From assembly GCF_003477995.1 (NCBI RefSeq), contig NZ_QUEM01000035.1, forward strand, positions 1 to 31,433: 31,433 bases of DNA. Reading direction: 5' to 3'. The notes under the pieces were generated by a model. The model saw only the letters and a list, made by a program, of their open reading frames with translations, ran no database searches and had not been told where the DNA came from. A program made the translations under genes and the position numbers. Within the stretch, counting starts at the first letter, position 1. Each line of letters opens with the position of its first letter. The DNA is from Bacteroides sp. OF04-15BH (GTDB lineage: Bacteria > Bacteroidota > Bacteroidia > Bacteroidales > Bacteroidaceae). Of this stretch, positions 1-9,321 are shown piece after piece.

Positions 1-138
1 CAATCTCCGGAGGGATTCTTTTTTGTATCTACCTCTTTCTTTTTATTATTCCAATTCTTAGGTTCTATATTCTTATGGCTCACCCGATATTTAGTGGGGA
101 AAAATAAAATTATCTATGTATCGTGGGAATTTCGATGA
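1..138 (+). CDS. C-terminal fragment of an unidentified membrane protein (5' end outside window)
   Basis: The reading frame is open from the first base to a TGA at 136-138 and gives 45 residues. The middle is strongly hydrophobic (FFLLFQFLGSIFLWL) and is followed by basic residues (RYLVGKNK), the pattern of a last membrane helix with a cytoplasmic tail. The stop overlaps an ATG at 135 that opens the next frame (ATGA overlap), which is typical of translationally coupled genes and supports this being real coding sequence. The family cannot be recognised from so short a piece. Confidence 0.4.
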   Translation, partial: QSPEGFFFVSTSFFLLFQFLGSIFLWLTRYLVGKNKIIYVSWEFR

Positions 139-404
139 TAGAGTCTTTGGTAAGTTTTATATTACCCTTTAATATATTATTCTGTTCTACAGTAGTAAAA
201 GTAGAAAGTAATGCAGAGACTCCGTTCATTCATTTGGATTAGATTGCTTCTGTAGAGTATGTCCATGATTCGAATATAGAATTCAAGGGATGGTTCACCT
301 GATAAATCGTGGGATAAAGAAATAAGCTTATTTTTACGGTATGCAAATTCACTACAGGTGTCTGCATGAAGCCATTTTCAAGGTGTGGATCAATTCGTCA
401 GTGA
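135..404 (+). pseudogene. Probable decayed 6-bladed beta-propeller lipoprotein gene (N-terminal remnant)
   Basis: From the ATG at 135 the frame reads a hydrophobic leader ending in a cysteine (NILFCS, lipobox-like). It then gives ETPFIHLD, a TAG at 240-242, IASVEYVHDSNIEFKGW, stops at 300-305 and 315-317, and in the same frame TGVCMKPFSRCGSIRQ before a TGA at 402-404. The blocks resemble, from memory, the Bacteroides 6-bladed beta-propeller family: a 'L..IASVEYVPLET..EF..KG' strand followed by 'TGKCI+.F.RKG.GP.EY'. All blocks lie in one frame separated by stops, which suggests decay by substitution. No similarity search was possible, so the family call is an inference. The frame continues without recognisable motifs to about 620. 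Confidence 0.35.
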
Positions 405-574
405 AGATTCATGATTATCGGATTTTGTTTAACCTTTCTCTTTGAAGCAGGGGCCATGATCAGATACGATGTGATGATAGAAACCATATTGTTAATTCCC
501 TTTTCATTCTATTTTGTACTAAAAATTGAGGGAAATGCGAAAGTGTGCACAAATTGTTTCTTTTTTAACTTCTT

Positions 575-608
575 TTTGTCGCTACCTCAAATAAAAGCTG
601 TATCTTTG
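575..608 (+). promoter_or_regulatory. Candidate Bacteroidales promoter for the acyl-CoA synthetase gene
   Basis: TATCTTTG at 601-608 matches the TAnnTTTG -7 consensus, with TTTG at 575-578 as a -33 box. The 22-base spacer is slightly longer than the usual 19-21. Transcription would begin near 615, leaving a leader of about 100 bases before the ATG at 717. Confidence 0.5.
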
Positions 609-716
609 TTTGAAATTTGACAATCCCGTTATTCTGTGAATGTTTTTTGGGCTATAATTTGAGCAAAAAGTAATCAGATATAATAAAGGGAGAACAAAAG
701 GAAAGAATAGAAGCAG

Positions 717-2372
717 ATGATAGAACGTTTTTTGAGCAAAACGAAATTTACTTCTCAAGAGGATTTCGTGAAGAACTTCAAGATTAGGGTTCCTGAGAAT
801 TTTAATTTTGGATATGATGTAGTGGATGAGTGGGCCAAAGAAGCCCCAGGTAAGATTGCTTTATGTTGGACCAATGACTATGGACGCGTGCGCAGGTTTA
901 CTTTTGCTGAAATGAAAGAGTACACGGATCGCACTGCGGCTTATTTCTTGTCTTTGGGTATTCGTAAGGGAGATCGTGTCATGCTGATGCTGAAGCGTCG
1001 CTATGAATTCTGGTTTTCTATTATTGCCTTACATAAGATCGGTGCTATTACCATTCCGGCAACTCATTTGCTCACGAAGCATGATATCGTATACCGAAAC
1101 CGGGCTGCTGAAATCAAGATGATTGTTTGTGCCGGCGAAGACAACATTCTGAATCATGTTCGTGAATCACTGCCAGATTCACCATCTGTTGAAACCGTTA
1201 TTTCTGTCGGTCCGAAAGTGCCTGAAGGATTTGAAGATTTCTATAAGGGACTGGAAGACGCTCCGGAATTCGAGAAACCGCAGCATCCGAATACAAATGA
1301 TGATATCTCTTTGATGTATTTTACATCGGGAACTTCCGGCGAACCGAAGATGGTTGCCCACGACTTTACTTATCCGCTTGGTCATATCGCCACCGGATGC
1401 TTCTGGCACAACCTGAATGAGCACAGTCTGCATTTGACGGTAGCAGATACCGGTTGGGGTAAGGCCGTGTGGGGAAAGCTTTACGGACAGTGGATTGCAG
1501 GAGCTACTGTTTTTGTTTACGACCACGAAAAGTTTGTTCCGGCAGATATTCTGCAGATGATTCAGGACTACAAGATTACTTCCCTGTGTGCTCCTCCGAC
1601 CGTATTCCGCTTTTTGATTCGTGAAGACCTGTCCCAGTACGACTTGTCATCATTGAAGTATTGTACGATTGCGGGCGAAGCCTTGAATCCGGTGGTTTAC
1701 GAGAAGTTCTACGAGCAGACCGGCATTAAGCTGATGGAAGGTTTCGGACAGACAGAGACAGCCCTTTCTATTGCCACATTCCCTTGGATGAAGCCGAAGC
1801 CAGGTTCCATGGGTAAGCCCAACCCGCAATATCATGTGGGCCTGCTGAAGGAGGACGGAACTCAGGCCGGTCCTAACGAACAGGGACAGATTGTCATTTA
1901 TACCGATAAGGGAAAACCGCTGGGACTGTTCAAGGAGTATTACCGTAATCCGGAATTAACCCGCTCCGTATGGCACGATGGAATCTACTATACTGGCGAT
2001 GTGGCCTGGTATGACGAAGACGGTTATTTCTGGTTTATCGGTCGTATTGATGATGTCATCAAGAGTTCCGGCTATCGTATCGGTCCATTCGAAGTGGAGA
2101 GTGCGCTGATGACCCATCCTGCCGTTTTGGAATGTGCCATTACGGGAGTTCCTGACGAGATCAGAGGACAGGTAGTCAAGGCTACCATTGTGTTGACCGC
2201 TGCCTATAAGGACAAGGCAGGTGAGAATCTGGTTAAGGAACTGCAGAATCACGTGAAGCAGGAAACAGCTCCTTACAAGTATCCGCGTGTGATCGAGTTT
2301 GTAGATGCTCTTCCGAAGACCATCAGCGGAAAGATCCGTCGAGTAGAGATTCGCAAAGGCGATGAGAAATAA
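717..2372 (+). CDS. AMP-forming acyl-CoA / acetyl-CoA synthetase family enzyme
   Basis: The 551-residue protein is a full-length ANL-superfamily adenylating enzyme. Visible core motifs are the phosphate-binding loop [11 protein letters not shown] (201-211), EGFGQTET (341-348), [20 protein letters not shown] (424-443), and the C-terminal [10 protein letters not shown] with the catalytic lysine K539. It should activate a carboxylic acid to an acyl-adenylate and transfer it to CoA in the cytoplasm. Overall length and the EGFGQTE and [18 protein letters not shown] motifs fit the medium-chain/acetyl-CoA synthetase-like group common in Bacteroides. The preferred acid cannot be read from sequence. 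It appears to be a single-gene transcript, with a promoter at about 575-608 and a large hairpin at 2411-2486 closing it. Confidence 0.9.
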   Translation: MIERFLSKTKFTSQEDFVKNFKIRVPENFNFGYDVVDEWAKEAPGKIALCWTNDYGRVRRFTFAEMKEYTDRTAAYFLSLGIRKGDRVMLMLKRRYEFWFSIIALHKIGAITIPATHLLTKHDIVYRNRAAEIKMIVCAGEDNILNHVRESLPDSPSVETVISVGPKVPEGFEDFYKGLEDAPEFEKPQHPNTNDDISLMYFTSGTSGEPKMVAHDFTYPLGHIATGCFWHNLNEHSLHLTVADTGWGKAVWGKLYGQWIAGATVFVYDHEKFVPADILQMIQDYKITSLCAPPTVFRFLIREDLSQYDLSSLKYCTIAGEALNPVVYEKFYEQTGIKLMEGFGQTETALSIATFPWMKPKPGSMGKPNPQYHVGLLKEDGTQAGPNEQGQIVIYTDKGKPLGLFKEYYRNPELTRSVWHDGIYYTGDVAWYDEDGYFWFIGRIDDVIKSSGYRIGPFEVESALMTHPAVLECAITGVPDEIRGQVVKATIVLTAAYKDKAGENLVKELQNHVKQETAPYKYPRVIEFVDALPKTISGKIRRVEIRKGDEK

Positions 2373-2410
2373 ATCTCTTTTCTTCTTGTAACAGAAAAGA
2401 ATATAACATA

Positions 2411-2486
2411 AAGGTATAAATTTCTTTTTGTGAGGGTTCTCCATGTACCGAACTCTGTCAAAAAGAAATTTATACCTTATTTTTTT
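2411..2486 (+). terminator. Long AT-rich hairpin followed by a T tract
   Basis: A perfect 20-bp inverted repeat (2411-2430 with 2459-2478) is extended inside by a 7-bp stem with one G-U pair (2433-2439 with 2450-2456) around a 10-base loop. Seven T residues follow at 2480-2486. It lies 38 bases after the synthetase stop, so termination is the simplest role. The stem is longer than needed and its outer part is almost GC-free, so a mobile-repeat origin is possible. Confidence 0.65.
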
Positions 2487-2990
2487 GATGTTAATGCCTT
2501 GGATATGACATTTGATGGGGCTGTGAGCGGGCAGGGCAGATATTCCTTTTAAAGAACGGACTGTTTGTATGTATTGCAGTTGGGGGATTCTCGATTTCTA
2601 GTTTGTTGAGAGCAGGATAAAACGGAATTCTAAATCTCTAAAAGGTATTGTGCGAAAAAAGTCTATACAGAAAGAAGTTCTGCAAAGAACGTTTTAGAGA
2701 AACGCGCATGGCTTCAGCAGGAACATTTTACAAAGCAAAAGAAAGGCTGATGCTATGGCTTGATAAGGATTTTGACAGGATGCTTTGACTATCCAGTATT
2801 TAAACTTATCACTTTTCGGAGTGATCATCTTCTGGTTAAGTTCTCTTCTTTTTTGATTCAGTCAAGGAGATATTCTTTTTTCTTGTTTTATCGGATTATA
2901 AGCAATGCTACTTCAGAATCCCGCCTGATAAGATACAAAATTGTTAAAGGATAAGAAAAAAAATGTTTTTGATTTTATCCTGAGTGAATA
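2487..2990. other. Gene-free interval between the synthetase and GH2 genes
   Basis: About 500 bases with short frames only. The longest plus-strand frame here (64 codons at 2760-2954) has no recognisable motif, no plausible leader and an AT-rich, low-complexity translation. I see no RNA gene or repeat. It is treated as intergenic. Confidence 0.5.
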
Positions 2991-3024
2991 TTTGATTTTT
3001 TTTACTTTCTTTGTTTTACATTTG
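2991..3024 (+). promoter_or_regulatory. Candidate promoter for the GH2 gene
   Basis: TACATTTG at 3017-3024 matches TAnnTTTG, with TTTG at 2991-2994 upstream (22-base spacer). The predicted start near 3031 leaves a leader of about 70 bases. That leader contains a small 6-bp stem-loop (3051-3056 with 3064-3069). Confidence 0.5.
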
Positions 3025-3101
3025 GGAGAAAACTAATATTTTCTAAACATAGAACCGTTACCGGGTTCTTTACTTAAAACGAAAACAGATAATCTAAAAC
3101 A

Positions 3102-5624
3102 ATGATTGGAAACAAAATGAGAGGTGTGATGCTCTTTTCGTTGGCATGGGCCATGAGCCTGAATGCCCAGACACGTACGGAGCGTTTACTCGAAAAGGGT
3201 TGGACTTTTACCAAAGGAGACAGTACTGTTTATTCGGCAGTAGATTTTAATGACAAAGGATGGCAAAAAGTAACAATCCCACACGATTGGGCTATTTACG
3301 GTCCTTTCAGTATTGATAATGACAAGCAGAACACTGCCATTCAGCAGGACGGACAGAAAGAGGCTATGGAGCATGCCGGAAGAACCGGAGGTTTGCCTTT
3401 TGTGGGCACCGGCTGGTATCGTCTGGATCTGAAGGTTCCTGAATATACCGCAGGAAAGAAGTGTGTGCTGTTGTTCGACGGAGCCATGAGCCATGCCCGT
3501 GTGTTCATCAACGGAAAGGAAGCCGCATATTGGCCTAACGGATACAATGCCTTTATGGTAGATGCTACGGATTACCTGAAACAGGGAGAAACCAATGTAC
3601 TGGCCGTACGTCTGGAGAATGAGAACGAGTCTTCCCGCTGGTATCCCGGTGCCGGACTTTATCGGAATGTCCGTCTGATTGTTACTGACGATGTGCATGT
3701 TCCGGTTTGGGGTACGCAGTTGACCACTCCGGTTGTGCAGGAAGATCATGCCAAGATTCTCTTGAAAACCAAATTGGAATTCCCCAAGGACAAGAAGTTA
3801 AACGATTATAGAATTGTTACCGAAATTAAGGATGCAGCAGGTAAGGTGGTTGCTACCAACGAGCGTGAAGGAGGTGCCGATGGTGTATTTGCCGGTGCCA
3901 ACACCTTTGAGCAGGAACTGGTTGTAGCCGATCCTCAGTTGTGGTCGCCCGAAACTCCGGTGCTCTACACGGCTGTGTCTAAAATCTACGAAGGCAGCGA
4001 ACTGAAGGACGAGTATGAGACTCCGTTCGGAATCCGTACGTTGGAGATTATACCGGACAAGGGATTTTTCCTGAATGGCAAACCGTTGAAGTTTAAGGGA
4101 GTCTGCAACCATCATGATCTCGGACCTTTGGGAACGGCTACAAACGAAGCGGCACTTCGCCGTCAGATCCGAATCATGAAGGATATGGGCTGTAATGCCA
4201 TCAGAACTTCGCACAACATGCCTTCTACCGAGCTGGTGCGTATCTGCGACGAGATGGGTATGATGCTGATGCTGGAATCCTTCGATGAGTGGCAGACAGC
4301 CAAGGTGCAGAACGGATACCATAAGTATTTCAAGGATTGGGTGGAAAAGGATCTGGTGAATCTGGTGCATCATTTCCGCAACAATCCGAGTGTGGTGATG
4401 TGGTGTATCGGAAACGAGGTGCCCGATCAGTGGAACGGACATGTAGGTGCCAAGCTGACCCGCAAGTTGCAGGACATCTGTCATCGTGAAGATCCTACCC
4501 GTCCGGTGACATTGGGAATGGATGCTCCCGATGCGGTGGTCAACAATAATATGGCAGCCGTATTGGATGTGCCGGGCTTCAATTACCGTCCGCACAAGTT
4601 CCAGGAGAATTATGCCAAGTTGCCGCAGCAGATCATTTTGGGTAGCGAAACGGCATCTACGTTGAGTTCACGTGGAGTATACAAGTTCCCGGTTGAGCGT
4701 CGTTCGATGATGAAGTACGATGACCACCAGGCTTCTTCTTACGATGTGGAGCACTGCTCTTGGTCAAACCTTCCGGAGGACGATTTCATGCAGCACGAAG
4801 ACAATCCATACTGCATCGGAGAGTTCGTATGGACCGGATTCGATTATCTGGGCGAGCCTACACCTTATTACTCTGATTGGCCAAGCCATTCTTCTCTGTT
4901 TGGTATTGTCGATCTGGCCGGTATTCCGAAAGACCGTTACTACCTGTACCGCAGTCATTGGAACAAGGAGAAAGAAACCCTGCATGTGTTGCCGCACTGG
5001 ACCTGGACCGGTCGTGAGGGCGAGGTGACTCCGGTATTTGTCTATACCAATTATCCGTCTGCCGAGCTCTTCATCAATGGCAAGAGCCAGGGCAAGCGCA
5101 CCAAGGATACCAGCGTGACCATCGACGGCAGCAAGGACGAGAAGTCGCAGAAAGAGTTCAAGCGCCAGAGCCGTTACCGCCTGATGTGGATGGACACCAA
5201 ATACGAGCCCGGAACGCTGAAGGTGGTGGCTTATGACGAGCAGGGCAAGGCTGTGGCCGAGAAGGAAATCCACACCGCCGGCAAGCCATACCGCATTGTG
5301 CTGAGCGCCGACCGCGATACGATCACTGCCGATGGCAAGGATCTTTCTTTTGTTACGGTAAGTGTGGTAGATAAGGATGGCAATCTCTGTCCGAATGCCG
5401 ACAATCAGATTTCCTTTAAGGTGAAGGGAGCCGGTACTTATCGTGCGGGAGCCAACGGTGACCCGACCAGTCTGGAGTCCTTCCAGAAACCTCAGATGAA
5501 GGTGTTCTCCGGAATGATGACCGCCATTGTCCAGTCCGAAGAAAAGGCCGGAACCATCCGTCTGGAAGCTTCTTCCAAAGGATTGAAGAAAGCGGAAATT
5601 ATTATCCGCAGTGAGAAGAAATAA
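3102..5624 (+). CDS. Secreted GH2 glycoside hydrolase (beta-galactosidase type)
   Basis: The 840-residue protein starts with a signal peptide ending LNA|Q near residue 22; M6 is an alternative start. The GH2 order is visible: sugar-binding jelly roll (about 25-195, with HDWAIYGPF and the GTGWYR and RWYPGAGLYRNV blocks), Ig-like domain (200-312), and TIM barrel (about 313-610). CIGNEV carries the acid/base E439, ILGSET carries the nucleophile E516, and WTGFDYLGEPTPY is the conserved late barrel motif. The C-terminus has a DUF4982-like domain (about 635-725) and an invasin/Ig-like domain (about 730-836). It probably cleaves terminal beta-galactosides (possibly another beta-glycoside) in the periplasm or at the cell surface. 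No SusC/SusD pair lies nearby, so it is an orphan rather than part of a visible polysaccharide locus. Confidence 0.9.
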   Translation: MIGNKMRGVMLFSLAWAMSLNAQTRTERLLEKGWTFTKGDSTVYSAVDFNDKGWQKVTIPHDWAIYGPFSIDNDKQNTAIQQDGQKEAMEHAGRTGGLPFVGTGWYRLDLKVPEYTAGKKCVLLFDGAMSHARVFINGKEAAYWPNGYNAFMVDATDYLKQGETNVLAVRLENENESSRWYPGAGLYRNVRLIVTDDVHVPVWGTQLTTPVVQEDHAKILLKTKLEFPKDKKLNDYRIVTEIKDAAGKVVATNEREGGADGVFAGANTFEQELVVADPQLWSPETPVLYTAVSKIYEGSELKDEYETPFGIRTLEIIPDKGFFLNGKPLKFKGVCNHHDLGPLGTATNEAALRRQIRIMKDMGCNAIRTSHNMPSTELVRICDEMGMMLMLESFDEWQTAKVQNGYHKYFKDWVEKDLVNLVHHFRNNPSVVMWCIGNEVPDQWNGHVGAKLTRKLQDICHREDPTRPVTLGMDAPDAVVNNNMAAVLDVPGFNYRPHKFQENYAKLPQQIILGSETASTLSSRGVYKFPVERRSMMKYDDHQASSYDVEHCSWSNLPEDDFMQHEDNPYCIGEFVWTGFDYLGEPTPYYSDWPSHSSLFGIVDLAGIPKDRYYLYRSHWNKEKETLHVLPHWTWTGREGEVTPVFVYTNYPSAELFINGKSQGKRTKDTSVTIDGSKDEKSQKEFKRQSRYRLMWMDTKYEPGTLKVVAYDEQGKAVAEKEIHTAGKPYRIVLSADRDTITADGKDLSFVTVSVVDKDGNLCPNADNQISFKVKGAGTYRAGANGDPTSLESFQKPQMKVFSGMMTAIVQSEEKAGTIRLEASSKGLKKAEIIIRSEKK

Positions 5625-5636
5625 AAAATGACCTGT

Positions 5637-5690
5637 AAAAGTTTTCTTGTGCTTCCCTGTTTCCGGGGAAGACAGGAAAACTTTTCATTT
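5637..5690 (+). terminator. Hairpin terminator after the GH2 gene
   Basis: Arms 5637-5657 and 5666-5685 pair almost completely (10 bp perfect at the base, one wobble and one bulged G further in), followed by a T-rich stretch. The hairpin starts 12 bases after the GH2 stop. It overlaps an in-frame upstream extension of the next gene, which argues that gene starts at 5709. Confidence 0.8.
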
Positions 5691-5708
5691 TTAAAACCGT
5701 CTGATTTT

Positions 5709-6803
5709 ATGAAACGTTTTCGGTATGCGATACGTCAGTTTCACCGATGGTCGGGTTTGCTGGTTGCGATTCCTTTTGTTGTGATCAGCATTACGGGAGC
5801 CTGTCTGGCTTTTGAACCCCAGTTCCTTCGGCTGATGCATTCGGAACTTTATGAGCTTCCCCGGCCTTATGCAGCGGGCGAAGTTTCCATCCGCTCCGTT
5901 TCCGAAAAGGTAGAGCGGCAGTTGCCCGTCGGGATGACTTTAGGCGCCTTGCAGATCGGTCGGCCTGATGAAGCCTGGATTTATGAGATCAGCAGCATGC
6001 GCAAGGCCGAGCTGTTTGTCGACCCTTCATCCGGAAAGATTCTGGGAATGATTGACCACGATCAGGGAGGCTTCTATCAGTTGCGGAAGCTGCACCGCTG
6101 GTTGGGCGATACGCTCAACCGGGAGAGCGATGCGCCGTGCGTCGGTCGGATTGTCGTCGGTGTGTTTACGGCCTGGAGTATTCTGGTGATTCTTTCCGGA
6201 TTCTATCTGTGGTTTCCCCGAAGCCGCAAGTCTTGGGCTCTGCGTTTCCGTTGGCCCGGATGGAGTGCGTCGGGATATGCACCCGAGTATCAGCGTCACA
6301 CTCTGATAGGAATCTGGTGCGGTGTTCCGGTAATCGCTCTGGCACTTACCGGACTGACCTGGTCTTTTCCGGCGTATCGTGACGGTTTCTTTGCCTTATG
6401 GGGAGCCGATTACAGTCAGCGCAAAATAAAGTCTGCTGAGGCGGACACGACAGACTGCCGGTATTTATGGGATCAGGCATGGCCTTTGATCCGTCAGGCA
6501 CATCCGTCTTTGAAGAAAGTGCAATTTGAAGAAACGGCGGTAGAGGTTACCTCCTTGCGTCCTTTTCCCGGGATTACCGTAACAGACCGCTATTTGTTGT
6601 CGTCGGCTTCCGGAGGGCTGAATTCTTTTCCTCGTGAGGCGGAGCGGGCACGCAATGTCCGTTCCGGAATCGTGCTGGTGCACGAAGGGCTTTGGATGGG
6701 ACTGTTCTCGCAATGTCTCACTTTTCTTTGGGCCTTGTCCGGCGCTTATCTTTCCTGGTCGGGCGTTCGTTTGTGGAGGTATCGCAGATTGCGGAAAAAA
6801 TAG
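5709..6803 (+). CDS. PepSY-associated transmembrane (PepSY-TM) protein
   Basis: The 364-residue inner-membrane protein has four predicted helices: about 17-35, 146-168, 200-220 and 333-353. The PepSY-TM signature is visible as FHRWSGLLVAIPFVVISITG near the N-terminus and KLHRWLGDT before helix 2. Histidines H12, H129, H197 and H325 sit at membrane edges and could ligate heme or metal. A PepSY-like region (VDPSSGKILGM) lies in the first large extracytoplasmic loop. Related Bacteroidetes proteins are often linked with iron-siderophore reduction or uptake, but no such partner is seen here, so the role is open. The start at 5709 was chosen because the longer frame from 5628 would be translated through the terminator hairpin. 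Confidence 0.8.
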   Translation: MKRFRYAIRQFHRWSGLLVAIPFVVISITGACLAFEPQFLRLMHSELYELPRPYAAGEVSIRSVSEKVERQLPVGMTLGALQIGRPDEAWIYEISSMRKAELFVDPSSGKILGMIDHDQGGFYQLRKLHRWLGDTLNRESDAPCVGRIVVGVFTAWSILVILSGFYLWFPRSRKSWALRFRWPGWSASGYAPEYQRHTLIGIWCGVPVIALALTGLTWSFPAYRDGFFALWGADYSQRKIKSAEADTTDCRYLWDQAWPLIRQAHPSLKKVQFEETAVEVTSLRPFPGITVTDRYLLSSASGGLNSFPREAERARNVRSGIVLVHEGLWMGLFSQCLTFLWALSGAYLSWSGVRLWRYRRLRKK

Positions 6804-6936
6804 AATTTGAAGTGTTTTTCAAATGATCTCGATGAAATGAAAAAATGATTGAGATCATATTGTAAAATCATCAGCATCATTTTTCAGGTTCTTCAGATAC
6901 TGTTGTTCTTTCAGAAAGTTTCTTTGGAGAAGAAGG

Positions 6937-6979
6937 AAAAAAGGAGTTGCTTCACCATGCGTGAGGCAACTCCTTTTTC
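6937..6979. terminator. Bidirectional terminator between convergent genes
   Basis: An 18-bp stem (6938-6955 with 6961-6978, only a G-U pair inside) closes on a CATGC loop. It has A residues on one side and T residues on the other, so it works in both directions. It serves the PepSY-TM gene from the left and the DUF308 gene from the right. A weaker imperfect stem lies at 6822-6859. Confidence 0.85.
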
Positions 6980-7064
6980 TATCCTGTATTCTTCAGCAGA
7001 GCGGTTCACCTTACATGCAATTCCTTCTTTATCCGGGAATCGCAGCATGATTGTATCTTGTTGC

Positions 7065-7619
7065 TTACTGCTGTTTCTGCAATTTATTGAATTCCTTCTG
7101 TGCTTTCTTGATGCGCACTCCATTGATCAGTTCGGCTATTCCGTAGAAGATGGAGGTATAACCCAGAATCAGGAAAGGCAGGGAAGCGGTTTCCATCGGT
7201 TTGAGCAGGATGAGCAGTCCCATACCCAGTACGGCCAGTGAGAACACATACATATACCACGCAATCCGGATGATCTTCCGGAATTTGATGAACGTGAAAA
7301 TCTGGTTGGCACCCGCCAGCATGATGATGATTCCCAGCACAAACATCAGATAGGCGATGAACAGTTCCGGAAATACGGCCATGAAAATACCGAAAAGAAA
7401 ACTGCCCAGTCCCACAATCGGGAATACCGGTTTGTAATATACCTCCTTGCTTTTGGTGGCAATCAGATAATTGATGAGCGAGTAACATCCGGAGATTCCA
7501 AACAGGATGCCGATAATCATGACCAGCGCCACCGTCATGCGTTCCGGATTCAGCACCAGAAGCAGACCGATAAGAATGGAGCAGAGTGCTCTGAATATAA
7601 AACTATTCGTATAATTCAT
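7065..7619 (-). CDS. HdeD/DUF308 family membrane protein
   Basis: The 184-residue protein is mostly membrane helices: six hydrophobic segments of about 20 residues, arranged as repeated pairs with GI, GL and NP motifs typical of DUF308 (for example IGLLLVLNPERM, VLGIIIMLAGANQIF, GLLILLKPMETASLPFLILG). The C-terminal tail (RIKKAQKEFNKLQKQQ) is charged and probably cytoplasmic. The start at 7619 (MNYTNSF) is chosen because a TATGTTTG promoter box lies just upstream at 7646-7653; the longer frame would start inside or before it. E. coli HdeD is linked to acid resistance, but the role in Bacteroidales is unknown. It stands alone between two terminators. Confidence 0.8.
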   Translation of the reverse strand: MNYTNSFIFRALCSILIGLLLVLNPERMTVALVMIIGILFGISGCYSLINYLIATKSKEVYYKPVFPIVGLGSFLFGIFMAVFPELFIAYLMFVLGIIIMLAGANQIFTFIKFRKIIRIAWYMYVFSLAVLGMGLLILLKPMETASLPFLILGYTSIFYGIAELINGVRIKKAQKEFNKLQKQQ

Positions 7620-7645
7620 AATGGTAGTTGTTTTAGAGATTGATA

Positions 7646-7653
7646 CAAACATA
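7646..7653 (-). promoter_or_regulatory. Candidate -7 box for the DUF308 gene
   Basis: Read on the minus strand this is TATGTTTG (TAnnTTTG), 27 bases before the ATG at 7619. No good TTTG -33 box is visible. Confidence 0.4.
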
Positions 7654-7727
7654 CGAAAAAAAACAGACCGGTGAAAGGTTTTCTGCGGAAAAACTGTTTC
7701 CCTGAACACCGGATACAGAACAAAAAA

Positions 7728-7762
7728 CTCCGGTTCCCACCAGGAAGTGTAGAGAACCGGAG
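7728..7762 (-). terminator. Terminator of hydA
   Basis: A 9-bp perfect stem (7728-7736 with 7754-7762) is followed on the minus strand by TTTTTT (complement of 7722-7727). It lies 66 bases downstream of the hydA stop. Confidence 0.8.
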
Positions 7763-7828
7763 ATTTATATTTTCAGTCTGTAAAAGTCTGGTCTCAGGAA
7801 TAAGTTTCCCGTGTCTGACGTTTACGGA

Positions 7829-9280
7829 TTACTGACCTTCTTTCTTTTTCAGCTCGGCATCGAACTGACGGATGGCCTGCATACCCTCGTTGCATGCGCA
7901 AGGACCGCTGATACAGCCGCCCGGGCAAGCCATTACCTCGATCATCTTTGTCGGGCACTTGCCGGTCTTGGCATAAGCGCGCAGCTGACCGATAGACTTC
8001 TTGTCCAGGTTGGCTATGATAGTTCCCTGCATGGTCTGGTCGCCTACCATATTCTTCACGGCAGTGAACACACCACCGGTCTTTGCAAAACCGTGTGCGT
8101 CGTGTCCGGCATGCTCTTCCGGCAGGAAGTCCTCGCAATCGTCAATCTTGATGTCCAAGCCTTCCAATACAGCCTCTACCTCGCGGAAAGTCCATACGAA
8201 ATCCACATTCGGATTCTTGTTTCCTTCGGCACGCTTGGAAGCACAAGGAGCGATGAACACATTGATTCCGTCCGGATATTTCTTGCGTGCATACTCAGCG
8301 ATGTAATACATTGGAGAACCAGTGGTAGAAACATAAGGTTTCATGTCCGGAATATGCTTGTTGACCAGTTCTACATAAGCCGAGCAGCAGCTGGTGGTCA
8401 TAAACGGAGCACCTTCTTCCATTCTCTCCTTGAACTCGGCAGCCTCGTTGCGGATGGTCTCTTCGGCACCGTAAGCCACCTCAAGAACATCGTCGAAACC
8501 GATGGCCTTGAAAGCACCCAATACCTTTTCGATAGGCTGTTTGAACTGAGCCAGGATAGAAGGAGCCACCATGGCAACCACTTTCTTTTCCTTCTTCTTG
8601 ATTTCCTTCAGCACATCGAATACGCAGCATGCGTCGAAGATGGCACCAAACGGACAAGCGTTCATACACTTGCCGCAGTAGATACACTTCTCCGGATCGA
8701 TATGTTCCACTCCGTACTCGTCCTTTGAGATGGCCTTTACCGGGCATGCCTCTTCACAAGGCACAGGGATATAGACGATAGCGTGGTACGGACATACCTG
8801 ATGACATTTGCCACAGCTGATACAAGTATCGTGGTCAATCACTGCCTTTCCGTCGTGGTCGTAAGAAATGGCATTCTTCGGACAGTTGTTGTAGCAAGAC
8901 TGGGCTGCACAACCGCGGCACAGATTACTAACCTCGTAGTTGATCTTCACGCAAGAAGAGCAGGCCTCGTCCATCACGCTCAGGATGCTCTTGTTCGGGC
9001 GCAGGCCGTTGCGGTCGAGCATCTTCTGGGCATAGCTGGAGAGCGGTTCGTTTTCGTCCTTCTCATCCTCCATGTCGAAGCCCATCATGGCCATGGTTTT
9101 ATACTTGGTTACGGCGCGTTCCTTGTAAACGCAGCAACGTCCCTTTGGCTTTTGTTTGCGCGGATGCAACTCGATGGGGAGACCGTCGATTTTTTCCAGC
9201 AACTCGTCATTTTTCCACATTTTTACCAGTTTAGCCAGCAACTGGTATCGAATGTACATAATATTATTTGTGTATGCCAT
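7829..9280 (-). CDS. hydA: Monomeric [FeFe] hydrogenase with N-terminal ferredoxin-type clusters
   Basis: The 483-residue enzyme interconverts protons and H2, taking electrons from ferredoxin, and probably disposes of fermentation reductant. The N-terminus is cysteine-rich: CSSC (107-110), CRGC (121-124), then two 4Fe-4S motifs CX2CX2CX3C (C153/156/159/163 and C199/202/205/209). The H-cluster domain shows TTSCCSAY (C298, with C299 as the likely proton-relay cysteine), APCASKRAE (C346) and MACPGGCISGPC (C452 and C456), so all four cluster ligands are present. The L1 motif reads SCCSAY rather than the usual SCCPxW, and L3 ends GCISGPC rather than GCxxGGGQP; this fits the monomeric group B-type enzymes reported in Bacteroides (recalled, not searched). 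The start at 9280 is preferred because 9322 falls on a promoter box. The maturases are divergent at 9510. Confidence 0.93.
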   Translation of the reverse strand: MAYTNNIMYIRYQLLAKLVKMWKNDELLEKIDGLPIELHPRKQKPKGRCCVYKERAVTKYKTMAMMGFDMEDEKDENEPLSSYAQKMLDRNGLRPNKSILSVMDEACSSCVKINYEVSNLCRGCAAQSCYNNCPKNAISYDHDGKAVIDHDTCISCGKCHQVCPYHAIVYIPVPCEEACPVKAISKDEYGVEHIDPEKCIYCGKCMNACPFGAIFDACCVFDVLKEIKKKEKKVVAMVAPSILAQFKQPIEKVLGAFKAIGFDDVLEVAYGAEETIRNEAAEFKERMEEGAPFMTTSCCSAYVELVNKHIPDMKPYVSTTGSPMYYIAEYARKKYPDGINVFIAPCASKRAEGNKNPNVDFVWTFREVEAVLEGLDIKIDDCEDFLPEEHAGHDAHGFAKTGGVFTAVKNMVGDQTMQGTIIANLDKKSIGQLRAYAKTGKCPTKMIEVMACPGGCISGPCACNEGMQAIRQFDAELKKKEGQ

Positions 9281-9321
9281 AATGAATAACAGTAATTGGG
9301 TTTGAGTATACAATTGGTGCA

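Noticed and set aside
411..620. 69-codon plus-strand frame in the left intergenic region
   Set aside because: It continues the frame of the decayed propeller gene but has low-complexity hydrophobic content, and the promoter box of the next gene lies at its end. It is probably not translated.
2760..2954. 64-codon plus-strand frame before the GH2 gene
   Set aside because: No motif, no leader signal and an AT-rich random-looking translation.
7811..8728. 305-codon plus-strand frame across hydA
   Set aside because: It is a shadow of the hydrogenase gene; the opposite strand carries all cluster motifs.
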